Positions 25,011 to 33,614 are shown, counted from the stretch's first letter. The stretch is 33,803 nucleotides of DNA from an uncultured Bacteroidota bacterium (GCA_902580855.1 CACHMF010000015.1:1-33803), one strand, 5' to 3'. The notes: generated from the sequence alone by a model not told the origin. Numbers and translations are program-made.

Positions 25011-25033
25011 TAAAGTATTTTTATCTTGCGAAC

Positions 25034-25453
25034 ATGATTACAAAAGAACAAGTTTTAGCTGCACAAGATGCTTGGGGAAATGGCATTGTAGCAATAGGAA
25101 AGGGAGCGCAAGATGCTCGAGAGTTTGTCAATAAAATGTATGTTGCTGGCGCACTTTTCAAGCCAACAATGGCTAAGGAGCAACCATTCAGAATTGAAGA
25201 AAATGATGCTGTATCTTACTTTGTAGGAGGATGTTGTGCAGAAGATAGTGGCTTTGCTTTAAAACCATGGTCGGCAGTTAGGTTTGTAAATGCGGATATC
25301 ATAATCAATGGTAATCAAGCTTTAGCTATGGGTCACTATTTCTTCACCAATAATGGAGAAGAAACAATGGTAGAATATTCTTTTGGATACGCTTTAGTAG
25401 ATGGTAAGTTGAAAATTAATCTACATCACTCTTCTTTACCTTGCCCGGGATAG
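25034..25453 (+). CDS. Small NTF2/SnoaL-like protein, function unknown
   Basis: A 139-aa protein with no signal peptide or membrane segment. An N-terminal helix (EQVLAAQDAWGNGIVAIGKG) leads into a beta-rich domain with YFVGG, GFALKPWSAVRFVNADIIINGNQALAMGHYFFT and a C-terminal FGYALVDGKLKINLHHSSLP. This pattern suits the NTF2-like fold. From memory, homologues in other bacteria and plants are sometimes mislabelled phosphoribosyl-AMP cyclohydrolase, but no HisI motifs are present. A near-consensus -7 element (TATCTTGC) sits four bases before the ATG. The gene ends four bases before the convergent tyrS stop. Confidence 0.7.
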   Translation: MITKEQVLAAQDAWGNGIVAIGKGAQDAREFVNKMYVAGALFKPTMAKEQPFRIEENDAVSYFVGGCCAEDSGFALKPWSAVRFVNADIIINGNQALAMGHYFFTNNGEETMVEYSFGYALVDGKLKINLHHSSLPCPG

Positions 25454-25457
25454 AAAA

Positions 25458-26726
25458 CTACTTTAAAATAATTAAGAAGTAATTCTTTTTACCCTTTTGA
25501 ACTAAAATATATTTGTTAGAAATCAAATCAGTGCTGCTAATTTGTTTTTCCTCATTTACCTTCTCTTTATTTATACTTACGGCATTGCTTTTAAGCATTC
25601 TTCGCGCCTCTCCTTTAGAACCGAAGACTTGTGTTTTCTCGACTGTGAAATCAACGATTCCACAATTAAAATCATTAGCAGAAACTTCAAATTGAGGCAC
25701 CCCATCAAAAACGGATAAGAAAGTATCCTCATCAAGAGATTTTAAATCATCTGCTGTGGATTTTCCAAACAAAATATTTGATGCTTTGATAGCCATTTCT
25801 AAATCTTCAGCAGAGTGTACTCTAGTAGTCACCTCATCAGCCAATGCTTTTTGCAAGACTCTTAAATGTGGCGCTTGTTCATGCTCTGTAATAATCGAAT
25901 TGATTTCTTCCTGTGATTTCAAAGTAAATATCTTGATATAATTTTTAGCATCTTCATCAGAAGAATTTAACCAAAACTGATAAAATTTGTAGGGTGAAGT
26001 TTTGGTCTTGTCTAACCAAACATTGCCTTCTTCTGTTTTGCCAAACTTACCTCCATCAGCTTTTTTAATTAATGGAGTCGTTACAGCAAAGGCCTGCCCA
26101 CCACCTTTTCTTCTAATTAGCTCTGTTCCCGTAACTATGTTTCCCCATTGATCTGATCCACCTAATTGAACCATACATTTTTTGTTTTTCCAAAGCCAGT
26201 AAAAATCGTAGCCCTGAACCAATTGATAAGAAAATTCAGTAAAGCTCATCCCTGTTTCTAATCGGCTTTTTACAGAGTCTTTTGCCATCATATAATTCAC
26301 AGACATATGTTTACCTACATCTCGAATAAAATCTAGAAATGAGAATTCTTTAAACCAATCGAAATTATTCACTACTTCTGCTGAGTTTTCTCCGCAATCA
26401 AAATCTAAAAATTTTTCCAGCTGAGCTTGCATGCACTTAAGATTGTGATTCAAAGTTTCTTCATCTAAAAGGTTACGCTCTTTTGATTTTCCTGAAGGAT
26501 CACCCACCATTCCAGTAGCACCTCCAACTAAAGCAACTGGTTTATGACCCGCTTTTTGCAAGTGTACCAAAATCATGATTTGCACCAAAGAACCAATATG
26601 AAGCGAATCCGCAGTAGGGTCAAAACCAATATAGGCCGATGTCATCTCTTTTGCAAATTGCTCTTGCGTACCAGGCATAATATCATGAATCATGCCTCTC
26701 CATTTCAATTCTTCTACAAAATTCAT
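25458..26726 (-). CDS. tyrS: TyrS, tyrosyl-tRNA synthetase
   Basis: Class I aminoacyl-tRNA synthetase, 422 aa. The HIGH motif is in SLHIGSL (about residues 41-47) and the KMSKS equivalent is KFGKT, the normal form in E. coli-type Tyr[13 protein letters not shown] and YQLVQGYDF give the tyrosine-binding pocket. The last ~70 residues form an S4 RNA-binding domain ([15 protein letters not shown]). Length is typical. A TAnnTTTG element lies 17 bases upstream of the ATG. The stop is a TAG, four bases from the stop of the convergent NTF2-like gene. Confidence 0.97.
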   Translation of the reverse strand: MNFVEELKWRGMIHDIMPGTQEQFAKEMTSAYIGFDPTADSLHIGSLVQIMILVHLQKAGHKPVALVGGATGMVGDPSGKSKERNLLDEETLNHNLKCMQAQLEKFLDFDCGENSAEVVNNFDWFKEFSFLDFIRDVGKHMSVNYMMAKDSVKSRLETGMSFTEFSYQLVQGYDFYWLWKNKKCMVQLGGSDQWGNIVTGTELIRRKGGGQAFAVTTPLIKKADGGKFGKTEEGNVWLDKTKTSPYKFYQFWLNSSDEDAKNYIKIFTLKSQEEINSIITEHEQAPHLRVLQKALADEVTTRVHSAEDLEMAIKASNILFGKSTADDLKSLDEDTFLSVFDGVPQFEVSANDFNCGIVDFTVEKTQVFGSKGEARRMLKSNAVSINKEKVNEEKQISSTDLISNKYILVQKGKKNYFLIILK

Positions 26727-26743
26727 ACGATGAATATTTGAGA

Positions 26744-26751
26744 CAAATATA
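26744..26751 (-). promoter_or_regulatory. -7 element for tyrS
   Basis: On the minus strand TATATTTG is a perfect TAnnTTTG, 17 bases before the ATG. It is one arm of an inverted repeat (ATATTTG-AGA-CAAATAT) at 26734-26750 on the plus strand. A CTTG at 26770-26767 lies 15 bases upstream. Confidence 0.5.
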
Positions 26752-26784
26752 AGTAATGTGATTTTTCAAGGCACATTTTTTCGG

Positions 26785-26792
26785 TACCTTTG
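26785..26792 (+). promoter_or_regulatory. -7 element for the epimerase gene, abutting the start codon
   Basis: TACCTTTG is a perfect TAnnTTTG, followed by five T residues and the ATG at 26798. No Shine-Dalgarno-like sequence fits in between. Confidence 0.55.
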
Positions 26793-26797
26793 TTTTT

Positions 26798-27796
26798 ATG
26801 ATTTTAGTTACAGGAGGAACAGGAATGGTTGGAGCGCATTTGTTGCTTCATTTACTGGAAAAAGAAAAGAAAGTTAGAGCTTTAAAGCGTAAAAGTAGTC
26901 ACTTAAGCATTACTGAAAAAGTATTCAATTATTATAAGCAATCTGATTTATTAGAGCATATTGAATGGATTGATGGTGATGTGCAAGACATCCCTTCTTT
27001 AGAACTAGCCATGCAAGGCTGCGAAAGAGTTTATCACGCAGCGGCTCTTGTTTCATTTACAGCAAAAGATGTAAAGAAAATGTTAGATATTAATGTACTA
27101 GGAACTGGTAATGTAGTTAATGTAGCATTGAGTCAGAAAATAAAAAAACTAGGATATGTCAGTTCTATTGCAGCACTTAGTCGCTATGAAGATAATGATG
27201 AAGTAACAGAAGAAAATTATTGGAAACCAAATGCAAAAAATTCTAATTACGCTATTAGTAAATACCTTTCAGAACAAGAGGTATGGCGCGGAATCCAAGA
27301 AGGACTGCCTGCAGTGATTATAAATCCATCGGTTATTTTAGGACCTGGTGATTGGAATAGAGGAAGTGCTAAAATATTTCAAAAAGTTTGGGAAGGATTA
27401 AAATATTTTAGTTCAGGTGGAACAGGCTATGTAGATGTGGTAGATGTATCAAAATCACTTATTGATTTAATGGATAGTGAAGTGGTAAATGAGCGTTACA
27501 TTGTTAATAGTGAAAATCTCCTATTTCGAACAGTTTTTGATTGGATTGCTGAAGATTTAAATAAACCAAAAGCTAATATTAAAGTTACACCTTTAATTAA
27601 AGAAATAGTTTGGAGATTAGAAGGTATTCGATGTTTTTTTACTGGAAAAACACCTCTCATAACAAAAGAAACGGCTAATCAAGCCATGGCTAAAATGGCT
27701 TACTCTAATAAAAAATTAAGCGATTTTGGTTTCACACATATACCTATTAGAGAAAGTATAAAAAAATACAGTGAATGGTTTTTAAAAGAGGTTTAA
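26798..27796 (+). CDS. NAD(P)-dependent epimerase/dehydratase-like SDR
   Basis: Extended short-chain dehydrogenase/reductase, 332 aa. The N-terminal Rossmann motif is GGTGMVGAHL (residues 6-15). The catalytic Tyr-x3-Lys is in NYAISKY, with a Ser in YVSSIAAL, and INPSVILGPGDW is the usual segment after the active site. It resembles dihydroflavonol-4-reductase/epimerase-like proteins. Substrate is unknown. Its TAA shares the TTAA sequence with the stop of the convergent DUF4296 gene. It lies close to pyrC and the GT2 gene. Confidence 0.88.
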   Translation: MILVTGGTGMVGAHLLLHLLEKEKKVRALKRKSSHLSITEKVFNYYKQSDLLEHIEWIDGDVQDIPSLELAMQGCERVYHAAALVSFTAKDVKKMLDINVLGTGNVVNVALSQKIKKLGYVSSIAALSRYEDNDEVTEENYWKPNAKNSNYAISKYLSEQEVWRGIQEGLPAVIINPSVILGPGDWNRGSAKIFQKVWEGLKYFSSGGTGYVDVVDVSKSLIDLMDSEVVNERYIVNSENLLFRTVFDWIAEDLNKPKANIKVTPLIKEIVWRLEGIRCFFTGKTPLITKETANQAMAKMAYSNKKLSDFGFTHIPIRESIKKYSEWFLKEV

Positions 27797-28134
27797 TTTC
27801 CTAAATCAGCCTCCTGCTTTTTCAAAACCTCAACAACTTCTGTATAGATTTGCTCTAATAACTCTGATTCTTGTAAAGCATAATAAGTTAAGCTGCTATC
27901 TAAAATTGACTCGCTGATGTTATGCTTTTCATATAAGAGCTGAAACAAAGAATCTTCTTGCAGTTGACTTACAGCCTGAGTTTTTCTCCAAACAGAAATC
28001 TTTCCTTTTAACAAATGAACATCAGTTATTATGGATGTCATTTCTGTTTGTGACAGCACCTTGTTTGGCATTTCATTAATTGATGGACTACTGCAAGCCA
28101 ACAAAAAAACACTCATAATTACTGCATTCCTCAT
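27793..28134 (-). CDS. DUF4296-family lipoprotein
   Basis: A 113-aa predicted lipoprotein: MRNAVIMSVFLLACSS gives a short signal with lipobox LLAC (Cys15). After it comes a helical domain with VLSQTEMTSIITDVHLLKGKI, the recognisable DUF4296 pattern found in Bacteroidota, where function is unknown. The ORF track starts 48 codons upstream, but that extension crosses a perfect -7 element; ATG 28134 is five bases after the element and yields a proper lipoprotein signal. It is convergent with the epimerase gene and divergent from the Cys/His-rich lipoprotein gene. Confidence 0.85.
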   Translation of the reverse strand: MRNAVIMSVFLLACSSPSINEMPNKVLSQTEMTSIITDVHLLKGKISVWRKTQAVSQLQEDSLFQLLYEKHNISESILDSSLTYYALQESELLEQIYTEVVEVLKKQEADLGN

Positions 28135-28139
28135 GAACA

Positions 28140-28147
28140 CAAAGCTA
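28140..28147 (-). promoter_or_regulatory. -7 element for the DUF4296 gene, abutting the start codon
   Basis: On the minus strand TAGCTTTG is a perfect TAnnTTTG, followed by five bases (TGTTC) and the ATG at 28134. It decides the start codon choice and predicts a near-leaderless transcript. Confidence 0.55.
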
Positions 28148-28211
28148 AAATTATTTATGTAAAAAGAATAGTTTATCTTAGCAACTGAATTCGAATTTAA
28201 AACTAAAAATA

Positions 28212-28484
28212 ATGAAAAAGTTATTATTTGTATTTTCAATTGCATTGATGGGCTTAGTCGCTTGTGTTGGAGAGACACAAGATTCTTCCTCTGAATGTAC
28301 GACTGAAACTAAAAAAGAATGTTGCTCTTCTGATGAAGGTAAAAAAGAATGTTGTTCTTCTGACGAAGTTAAACAAGAATGTTCATCTTCCGAAAGTGAT
28401 AGCACCCATTCACATGACCATGCAGAGGGGGAAAGCCATGAGCATAATAACGCGGATGGCGAGGAAAACGCTCACGAGCACTAA
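28212..28484 (+). CDS. Small Cys- and His-rich lipoprotein with tandem repeats, function unknown
   Basis: A 90-aa product I do not recognise as a named family. It has a lipoprotein signal ending LVAC (Cys18), then an acidic Ser-rich linker. Three consecutive 10-residue repeats follow (KKECCSSDEG, KKECCSSDEV, KQECSSSESD, from residue 34), then a His/Glu tail rich in HxH motifs (HSHDHAEGESHEH). Cys pairs and His clusters suggest metal binding, for example copper or zinc, at the cell surface or in the periplasm; this is inference. A weak -7 element (TATCTTAG, 28174-28181) precedes it. A terminator follows. Confidence 0.8.
   Translation: MKKLLFVFSIALMGLVACVGETQDSSSECTTETKKECCSSDEGKKECCSSDEVKQECSSSESDSTHSHDHAEGESHEHNNADGEENAHEH
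28311..28400 (+). repeat. Three tandem 30-bp in-frame repeats in the Cys/His lipoprotein gene
   Basis: Unit boundaries are 28311-28340, 28341-28370 and 28371-28400. The first two units are nearly identical (AAAAAAGAATGTTG start in both); the third has diverged. Each unit is exactly ten codons, so copy-number change would keep the frame. Confidence 0.9.
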
Positions 28485-28506
28485 AAAAATACTTCTTAAA
28501 AAACTA

Positions 28507-28532
28507 AAGGCATTCGTTAGGATGCCTTTTTT
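28507..28532 (+). terminator. Rho-independent terminator after the Cys/His lipoprotein gene
   Basis: AAGGCATTC pairs with GGATGCCTT (one G-T wobble) across a four-base GTTA loop and runs into six T residues. It lies in the 49-base gap before the stop of the convergent pyrC and may also act weakly on that side. Confidence 0.85.
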
Positions 28533-28533
28533 A

Positions 28534-29868
28534 TTATCTATCAAATTGTAGTCTTTGTCCTTTTTGGCTTTCATCAAACACACCGTTAGCATACGCTAAA
28601 TGACCGTTTACCCATGTGTGTGTTATTGAAGATTGGAATGTAGTGCCTTCAAAAGGTGACCAACCACATTTATACAGCACATTTTCTTTACTCACTTCCC
28701 AAGGACTATTTAAATCAATTAATACTAAATCTGCGGCAAAATTTTCACGAATAAACCCTCTATTCTCAATTTGAAAGCAAACAGCTGGTGCATGGCACAT
28801 TTTTTCTACCAACTTTTCTAAAGTTATTTTTCCTTGATGGTAAAACTCCAACATAGCTGGAAGGGCATGTTGTACTAACGGACCTCCGGAGGGTGCTTTG
28901 AAGTAAGTATTGTCTTTTTCTTCTAGGGTATGTGGCGCATGATCCGTTGCTATCACATCTATTTTATCATCTAGTAAAGCTTGAAAGACAGCAGCTCTAT
29001 CAGCTTCCGATTTTACTGCAGGGTTCCACTTAATATGTGTTCCTTTTTCAGCATACTTACTGTCTTCAAACCATAGGTGATGAATGCAGACTTCTGCTGT
29101 AATACGTTTTTCAGCCAAAGGTATTTTGTTATCAAAAAGCTCCATTTCTTTGGCTGTAGAAAGATGAAAAACATGCAGTCGTGTATTGTGTTTTTTAGCT
29201 AACTCTACAGCCATGCTTGAAGATTCGTAACATGCTTCTACACTTCTAATTTTAGGATGGTATTCTATTGGAATATCCTCACCAAATTGTGCTTTATATA
29301 AATCTATATTTGCTTGTATTGTTGCTTCATCCTCACAGTGCACCGCTATCAACATTGGTGATTTAGCAAAAATTTCTTCCAATACTGAACGATTATCTAC
29401 TAACATATTACCAGTGGAAGAACCCATGAAAATCTTTACAGCTCCAACTGTTTTTGGATCTGTCTTTAACACCTCTTCTAGATTGTCGTTAGAGGCACCC
29501 ATAAAGAAAGTGTAGTTTGCTAAGGACACTTCCGAAGCTCTTTGGAACTTTTCTTCTAACAATTCCTGTGTTAAAGATTGTGGTTTCGTATTAGGCATCT
29601 CCATAAAAGAAGTAATGCCTCCTGCAATTGCTGCTTTAGCTTCTGTATAAATTTCTGCTTTATGCGTTAACCCAGGTTCCCTAAAATGTACTTGATCATC
29701 TATTACACCGGGAATAAGGTACTTACCGCTTGCGTCTACTACTTGTTCTGCAGCGCTTTCTATATTTTCTGAAATTTCTTGAATTATACCATTTCGAATG
29801 AATACATCTGATTGGAAAATCTTTCCTTCATTAACAATGGTTGCGTTTTTAATGAGTGTTGTTGTCAT
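28534..29868 (-). CDS. pyrC: PyrC, dihydroorotase (class I-like)
   Basis: Amidohydrolase of de novo pyrimidine synthesis, cyclising carbamoyl-aspartate to dihydroorotate. The 444-aa protein has PGVIDDQVHFREPGLTHK (about residues 53-70), AVHCED, the RLHVFHLS strand and ATDHAPHT with the catalytic Asp; VKIFMGSS may hold the carboxylated lysine seen in related enzymes. The first His of the usual HxH metal motif is Gln59. The ORF track starts at a TTG five codons upstream; ATG 29868 is preferred. The gene overlaps the end of the GT2 gene by 20 bases, so the two form an operon. Confidence 0.92.
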   Translation of the reverse strand: MTTTLIKNATIVNEGKIFQSDVFIRNGIIQEISENIESAAEQVVDASGKYLIPGVIDDQVHFREPGLTHKAEIYTEAKAAIAGGITSFMEMPNTKPQSLTQELLEEKFQRASEVSLANYTFFMGASNDNLEEVLKTDPKTVGAVKIFMGSSTGNMLVDNRSVLEEIFAKSPMLIAVHCEDEATIQANIDLYKAQFGEDIPIEYHPKIRSVEACYESSSMAVELAKKHNTRLHVFHLSTAKEMELFDNKIPLAEKRITAEVCIHHLWFEDSKYAEKGTHIKWNPAVKSEADRAAVFQALLDDKIDVIATDHAPHTLEEKDNTYFKAPSGGPLVQHALPAMLEFYHQGKITLEKLVEKMCHAPAVCFQIENRGFIRENFAADLVLIDLNSPWEVSKENVLYKCGWSPFEGTTFQSSITHTWVNGHLAYANGVFDESQKGQRLQFDR

Positions 29869-30598
29869 TCGATTTACGTTCAAAAGTTCTAAACCAACTT
29901 CTTACTTTCATCTGAATTACTCCTATAAAAGCTTCAAAAAAAATATCCGAACTCATCTTGGATATTCCTTCGGTGCGATCTGTAAAAATCACCGGAACCT
30001 CAACTACATTAAAACCATATTTCCATGCTTTAAATTTCATCTCTATTTGGAAAGCATAACCCACAAACTGAATCTTGTCAAAATTGATATTTTCCAATAC
30101 TTCTCTTCGGTAACACTTATATCCAGCAGTAGAATCATGAATAGGAAGCCCTGTAACAAACTTTACATATTTAGATGCAAAATAAGACATAAGCAATCGA
30201 CTCATTGGCCAATTAACAATGTTAACACCTTTCACATAACGAGAACCTATTGCTACATCTCCACCTTCAACACAGGCAGCATACAATCTAGTTAGGTCAT
30301 TAGGGTCGTGAGAAAAATCAGCGTCCATCTCAAAGACGAATTTATAATTTCTTTCTAGTGCCCATTTAAATCCGTGGATGTAAGCCGTACCTAAACCTAG
30401 TTTGCCAGTTCGCTCTTCAATATATAATCCTTGAAATTCTTTTTGAAGACCTTTCACAATATCAGCAGTTCCGTCCGGGGAGCCGTCATCAACAATTAAT
30501 ACATGAAAAGCTTTTTCTAAGAAAAACACCTTGCGTAAAATACGCTCAATATTTTCTTTTTCATTGTAAGTAGGAATGATGATTAAGCTGTCTGACAT
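29849..30598 (-). CDS. Polyprenyl-phosphate mannosyltransferase-like GT2 (DPM1 type)
   Basis: A 249-aa family 2 glycosyltransferase. The N-terminus SLIIIPTYNEKENI, VDDGSPDGT, MDADFSHDP (DxD metal/nucleotide site) and GSRYVKG match dolichol-phosphate mannose synthase-like enzymes. These transfer mannose or another hexose from a nucleotide donor to a polyprenyl phosphate on the cytoplasmic face. There are no C-terminal transmembrane helices, as in the soluble DPM1 class. Donor is inferred. It is followed by pyrC with a 20-base overlap. Confidence 0.9.
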   Translation of the reverse strand: MSDSLIIIPTYNEKENIERILRKVFFLEKAFHVLIVDDGSPDGTADIVKGLQKEFQGLYIEERTGKLGLGTAYIHGFKWALERNYKFVFEMDADFSHDPNDLTRLYAACVEGGDVAIGSRYVKGVNIVNWPMSRLLMSYFASKYVKFVTGLPIHDSTAGYKCYRREVLENINFDKIQFVGYAFQIEMKFKAWKYGFNVVEVPVIFTDRTEGISKMSSDIFFEAFIGVIQMKVRSWFRTFERKSNDNNTH

Positions 30599-30615
30599 TG
30601 TTCTTTATTAGATTA

Positions 30616-30623
30616 CAAAAGTA
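30616..30623 (-). promoter_or_regulatory. -7 element for the GT2-pyrC operon
   Basis: On the minus strand TACTTTTG is a perfect TAnnTTTG, 17 bases before the GT2 ATG. Confidence 0.5.
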
Positions 30624-30643
30624 AGGAAATGAAGTTGCCTTCA

Positions 30644-32536
30644 CTAAATAGCACCTTGTTTTATTTTATCCACTACGGAAGGATCTAATAATGTACTTAC
30701 ATCACCAAGATTATTAGCTTCTCCAGAAGCTACTTTTCTTAATATTCTCCTCATAATTTTACCTGACCTAGTTTTAGGCAAGCCGCTTACCACTTGTATT
30801 TTATCTGGTTTAGCAATTGGCCCAATTACTTGAGTTACTTGTGTTAAGATGGCTGCTTTTAACGTATCCTCATTTTTTATTTCCTCATCACAAATAACAA
30901 AAGCATAAATCCCTTGCCCTTTGATTTCATGAGGATAACCAACTACAGCAGACTCTACAACTTTTTCATAAGTGTTAATTGCATCTTCAACCTCTGCGGT
31001 TCCTATGCGATGTCCTGAAACATTGATTACATCATCCACTCTTCCAGTAATTCGATAAAATCCATTTTCATCTCTTCGACAACCATCACCGGTAAAATAT
31101 TTATCTTGATAAGCAGAGAAGTATACTTGTCGACATCGTTCATGATCGCCATAAGTAGTCCGTATCATGGATGGCCAAGGATACTTAATACATAAGTTGC
31201 CACTTACATTATTACCGTCAATCTCTTCCCCATCACCATCCACTAAACAAGGTTGTATTCCTGGTAAAGGCAAAGTAGCATAGGTTGGTTTTAAATCTGT
31301 AATTCCTGCTAATGGAGATATCATGATACCACCAGTTTCAGTCTGCCACCAAGTATCCACTATAGGACATTTTTCTTTTCCAATATGTTCATAATACCAT
31401 TGCCAAGCTTCTTCGTTTATAGGCTCTCCAACAGTTCCTATAACTTTTAAAGAATCTAGTTTATATGGTTTTACAAAACCCAATCCCTTGGCTTGTAAGG
31501 CACGAATAGCAGTTGGTGCAGTGTAAAAAATATTAACTTGATATTTATCTACAATATCCCAAAAACGACCAGCATCAGGATAACTAGGAACGCCTTCAAA
31601 CATCATAGTGGTTGCTCCTGCAAGTAGAGGCCCGTATATAATATAGGAATGTCCTGTAATCCAACCTATATCTGCCGTGCACCAATACACATCTCCATCT
31701 TCATATTGAAAGACATTACGAAATGAGTATTCAGCATATACCATATAACCAGCTGTGGTGTGCACTACTCCTTTTGGCTTTCCTGTAGATCCCGAGGTAT
31801 ATAATATAAATAAAGTATCTTCTGAATTCATCGCTTCAGCTGGCCGAATGTCACTAATTGAGGTCATTTCTTCATGCCACCAAACATCTCTTCCTTCCTG
31901 CATGAAAACCTCCTCTTTAGTACGTTCCAATACAATTACTTTTTTCACTGTATCGCACTGTTGTAATCCTTCATCAACAATGGCTTTCAGTCCTATTTTT
32001 TTTACTCCTCTAAAAGCGCCGTCTGCTGTTATTACAATATTACAGGTAGCATCATTAATTCTATCGGCTAATGACTGAGCTGAGAAGCCTGCAAACACCA
32101 CCGAATGGATAGCGCCTATACGAGCACAAGCTAAAACAGCAATAGCCAATTCTGGCACCATAGGCATATATAAACATATACGATCTCCTTTTTTTGCCCC
32201 ATTAGAACGTAAAACATTAGAAAACTTACATACTTCTCGATGCAGTTCCTTATAAGACAAGTGCCTACTCACTTCATTCGGATCATTTGGCACCCAAGTA
32301 ATTGCTGTTTTATCCCCTCTTTTCTTGAGATGCCTGTCTAAACAATTTTCGGTTATATTTAGCTTACCACCTTCAAACCACTTAACATTTGGCTCGTTAA
32401 AATTCCAATTCAAAACACTATCCCACTTCTTATACCAATAAAAACTATTTGCTTTGCCTGCCCAAAAAAGTTCGGGTGTCGCTACGCTTCTTGCATATTC
32501 CGTTTGATATTCTTCAAAGGAGTTGATTTTCTTCAT
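30644..32536 (-). CDS. acs: Acs, acetyl-CoA synthetase (AMP-forming)
   Basis: Activates acetate to acetyl-CoA through acetyl-AMP. The 630-aa protein has the N-terminal ACAS domain, the P-loop YTSGSTGKPKGVVHT, the WWQTETGG motif, the hinge Asp region TGDGCRRDENG and the C-terminal RSGKIMRR, whose Lys is the site of regulatory acetylation in Salmonella Acs. Length and motifs are normal for acetyl-CoA synthetase, rather than propionyl-CoA or acetoacetyl-CoA synthetase. A TAnnTTTG lies about 44 bases upstream. It is divergent from the lamin-tail gene. Confidence 0.96.
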   Translation of the reverse strand: MKKINSFEEYQTEYARSVATPELFWAGKANSFYWYKKWDSVLNWNFNEPNVKWFEGGKLNITENCLDRHLKKRGDKTAITWVPNDPNEVSRHLSYKELHREVCKFSNVLRSNGAKKGDRICLYMPMVPELAIAVLACARIGAIHSVVFAGFSAQSLADRINDATCNIVITADGAFRGVKKIGLKAIVDEGLQQCDTVKKVIVLERTKEEVFMQEGRDVWWHEEMTSISDIRPAEAMNSEDTLFILYTSGSTGKPKGVVHTTAGYMVYAEYSFRNVFQYEDGDVYWCTADIGWITGHSYIIYGPLLAGATTMMFEGVPSYPDAGRFWDIVDKYQVNIFYTAPTAIRALQAKGLGFVKPYKLDSLKVIGTVGEPINEEAWQWYYEHIGKEKCPIVDTWWQTETGGIMISPLAGITDLKPTYATLPLPGIQPCLVDGDGEEIDGNNVSGNLCIKYPWPSMIRTTYGDHERCRQVYFSAYQDKYFTGDGCRRDENGFYRITGRVDDVINVSGHRIGTAEVEDAINTYEKVVESAVVGYPHEIKGQGIYAFVICDEEIKNEDTLKAAILTQVTQVIGPIAKPDKIQVVSGLPKTRSGKIMRRILRKVASGEANNLGDVSTLLDPSVVDKIKQGAI

Positions 32537-32579
32537 TTTTATTCATATTTATTTAACTATCAATTCACATTGATAAATT

Positions 32580-32587
32580 CAAATATA
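32580..32587 (-). promoter_or_regulatory. -7 element for acs
   Basis: On the minus strand TATATTTG is a perfect TAnnTTTG, leaving a leader of roughly 38 bases. It lies 13 bases from the divergent -7 element of the lamin-tail gene. Confidence 0.5.
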
Positions 32588-32600
32588 AAAGATAAAATAG

Positions 32601-32608
32601 TAAGTTTG
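32601..32608 (+). promoter_or_regulatory. -7 element for the lamin-tail gene
   Basis: TAAGTTTG is a perfect TAnnTTTG ending 26 bases before the ATG at 32635. The GTG used as a start in the ORF track (32608) begins at its last base. Confidence 0.5.
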
Positions 32609-32634
32609 TGAGGTATAACCAAAAACTACACGCA

Positions 32635-33606
32635 ATGCGAAAAATCATTTTTCTACCTATTGTAATGCTTGCATTATTAGCGCAAGCACAAATAGTACAA
32701 CAAGATTGTGCAGAATTATTCATTTCCGAATATATTGAAGGAAGCCATAATAATAAGGCTTTGGAAATTTATAATCCAACAGATACAGACATAGACTTAA
32801 ATGGAACTTACGATTTAGTAAGATACTCAAATGGTGCAGGGGAATCCATTGAATCTGATATTCAATATGTGCAACCTTTAACAGGAACTGTTCCTGCCTA
32901 CGGGACATTTATCGCACTATTAGACAGGCAAGATCCTAACGGAACGGGATATGATACAATCTTATTTGCTGATTTATTAAATATTGGAAACACATTCGCA
33001 AACTCTGCATTTTATTCTACTGACTATAACTCTGGAACGAATGGCTGCAGAGTAATGGTATTTAACGGAGATGATGCACTAGGATTGAGAAAGAATGGAA
33101 ATACAGTAGATATATTCGGAAAAATTGGAGAAGACCCAGGTTATGCTTGGACAGATGATGCATCAGCTGGGTTTACTGATGCTAATGGTGGCGACTGGTG
33201 GACTAGAGACCACACACTAATCAGAAAGGCTAGTGTAAAGAAAGGTGTTTCTACTAGCCCTATTCTATTTGATCCAACTGCTGAATGGGATACACTAGCA
33301 AAAAATACTTTTACAGAACTAGGCACACACACTTGTGATTGCTACAACTCTACATCTGTTTCAGAACAAACAAAACAAATTAGCTTATATCCAAATCCAA
33401 TCAATAATAACAACATCCTAATTTTACAAGCCAATCAACCATTAGGAAATATCAGCTTAATAAACATGATAGGACAAACCGTTAGAAATTTTAAAAGCGA
33501 ACAAAATATTGTTACTATCAATACTCAACAATTAAGCAGTGGTACTTACTTCATACAAGTTAATAATAAGGATGGAGTATGGGAAGAAAAACTAATTATA
33601 CAATAA
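32635..33606 (+). CDS. Secreted lamin-tail-domain protein with T9SS sorting tail
   Basis: A 323-aa exported protein. The signal peptide is MRKIIFLPIVMLALLAQAQ. A lamin tail domain (LTD) follows: ELFISEYIEGSHNNKALEIYNPT is its typical first strand, with GDDALGLRKNG further on. The last ~70 residues form a type A T9SS C-terminal domain (ISLYPNPINNN ... GTYFIQVNNKDGVWEEKLIIQ), so it should be secreted through the type IX system and attached at the surface or released. LTD often accompanies extracellular nucleases or phosphoesterases, but no catalytic domain is seen here. It is followed by a TonB-dependent receptor gene. Confidence 0.9.
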   Translation: MRKIIFLPIVMLALLAQAQIVQQDCAELFISEYIEGSHNNKALEIYNPTDTDIDLNGTYDLVRYSNGAGESIESDIQYVQPLTGTVPAYGTFIALLDRQDPNGTGYDTILFADLLNIGNTFANSAFYSTDYNSGTNGCRVMVFNGDDALGLRKNGNTVDIFGKIGEDPGYAWTDDASAGFTDANGGDWWTRDHTLIRKASVKKGVSTSPILFDPTAEWDTLAKNTFTELGTHTCDCYNSTSVSEQTKQISLYPNPINNNNILILQANQPLGNISLINMIGQTVRNFKSEQNIVTINTQQLSSGTYFIQVNNKDGVWEEKLIIQ

Positions 33607-33614
33607 CAACAAAC

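Noticed and set aside
25458-26726. Degenerate KMSKS motif (KFGKT) in TyrRS as a sign of inactivity
   Set aside because: KFGKT is the normal form in E. coli-type tyrosyl-tRNA synthetases, and all other motifs are intact.
28311-28400. Possible CRISPR-like repeat array
   Set aside because: The repeats are adjacent, have no spacers, number only three and lie in frame within a coding region.
28178-28405. Minus-strand ORF with repeated SSEEQHSF units
   Set aside because: The repeats are the reverse strand of the 30-bp tandem repeats in the Cys/His lipoprotein gene; the plus-strand frame has a proper lipoprotein signal and a following terminator.
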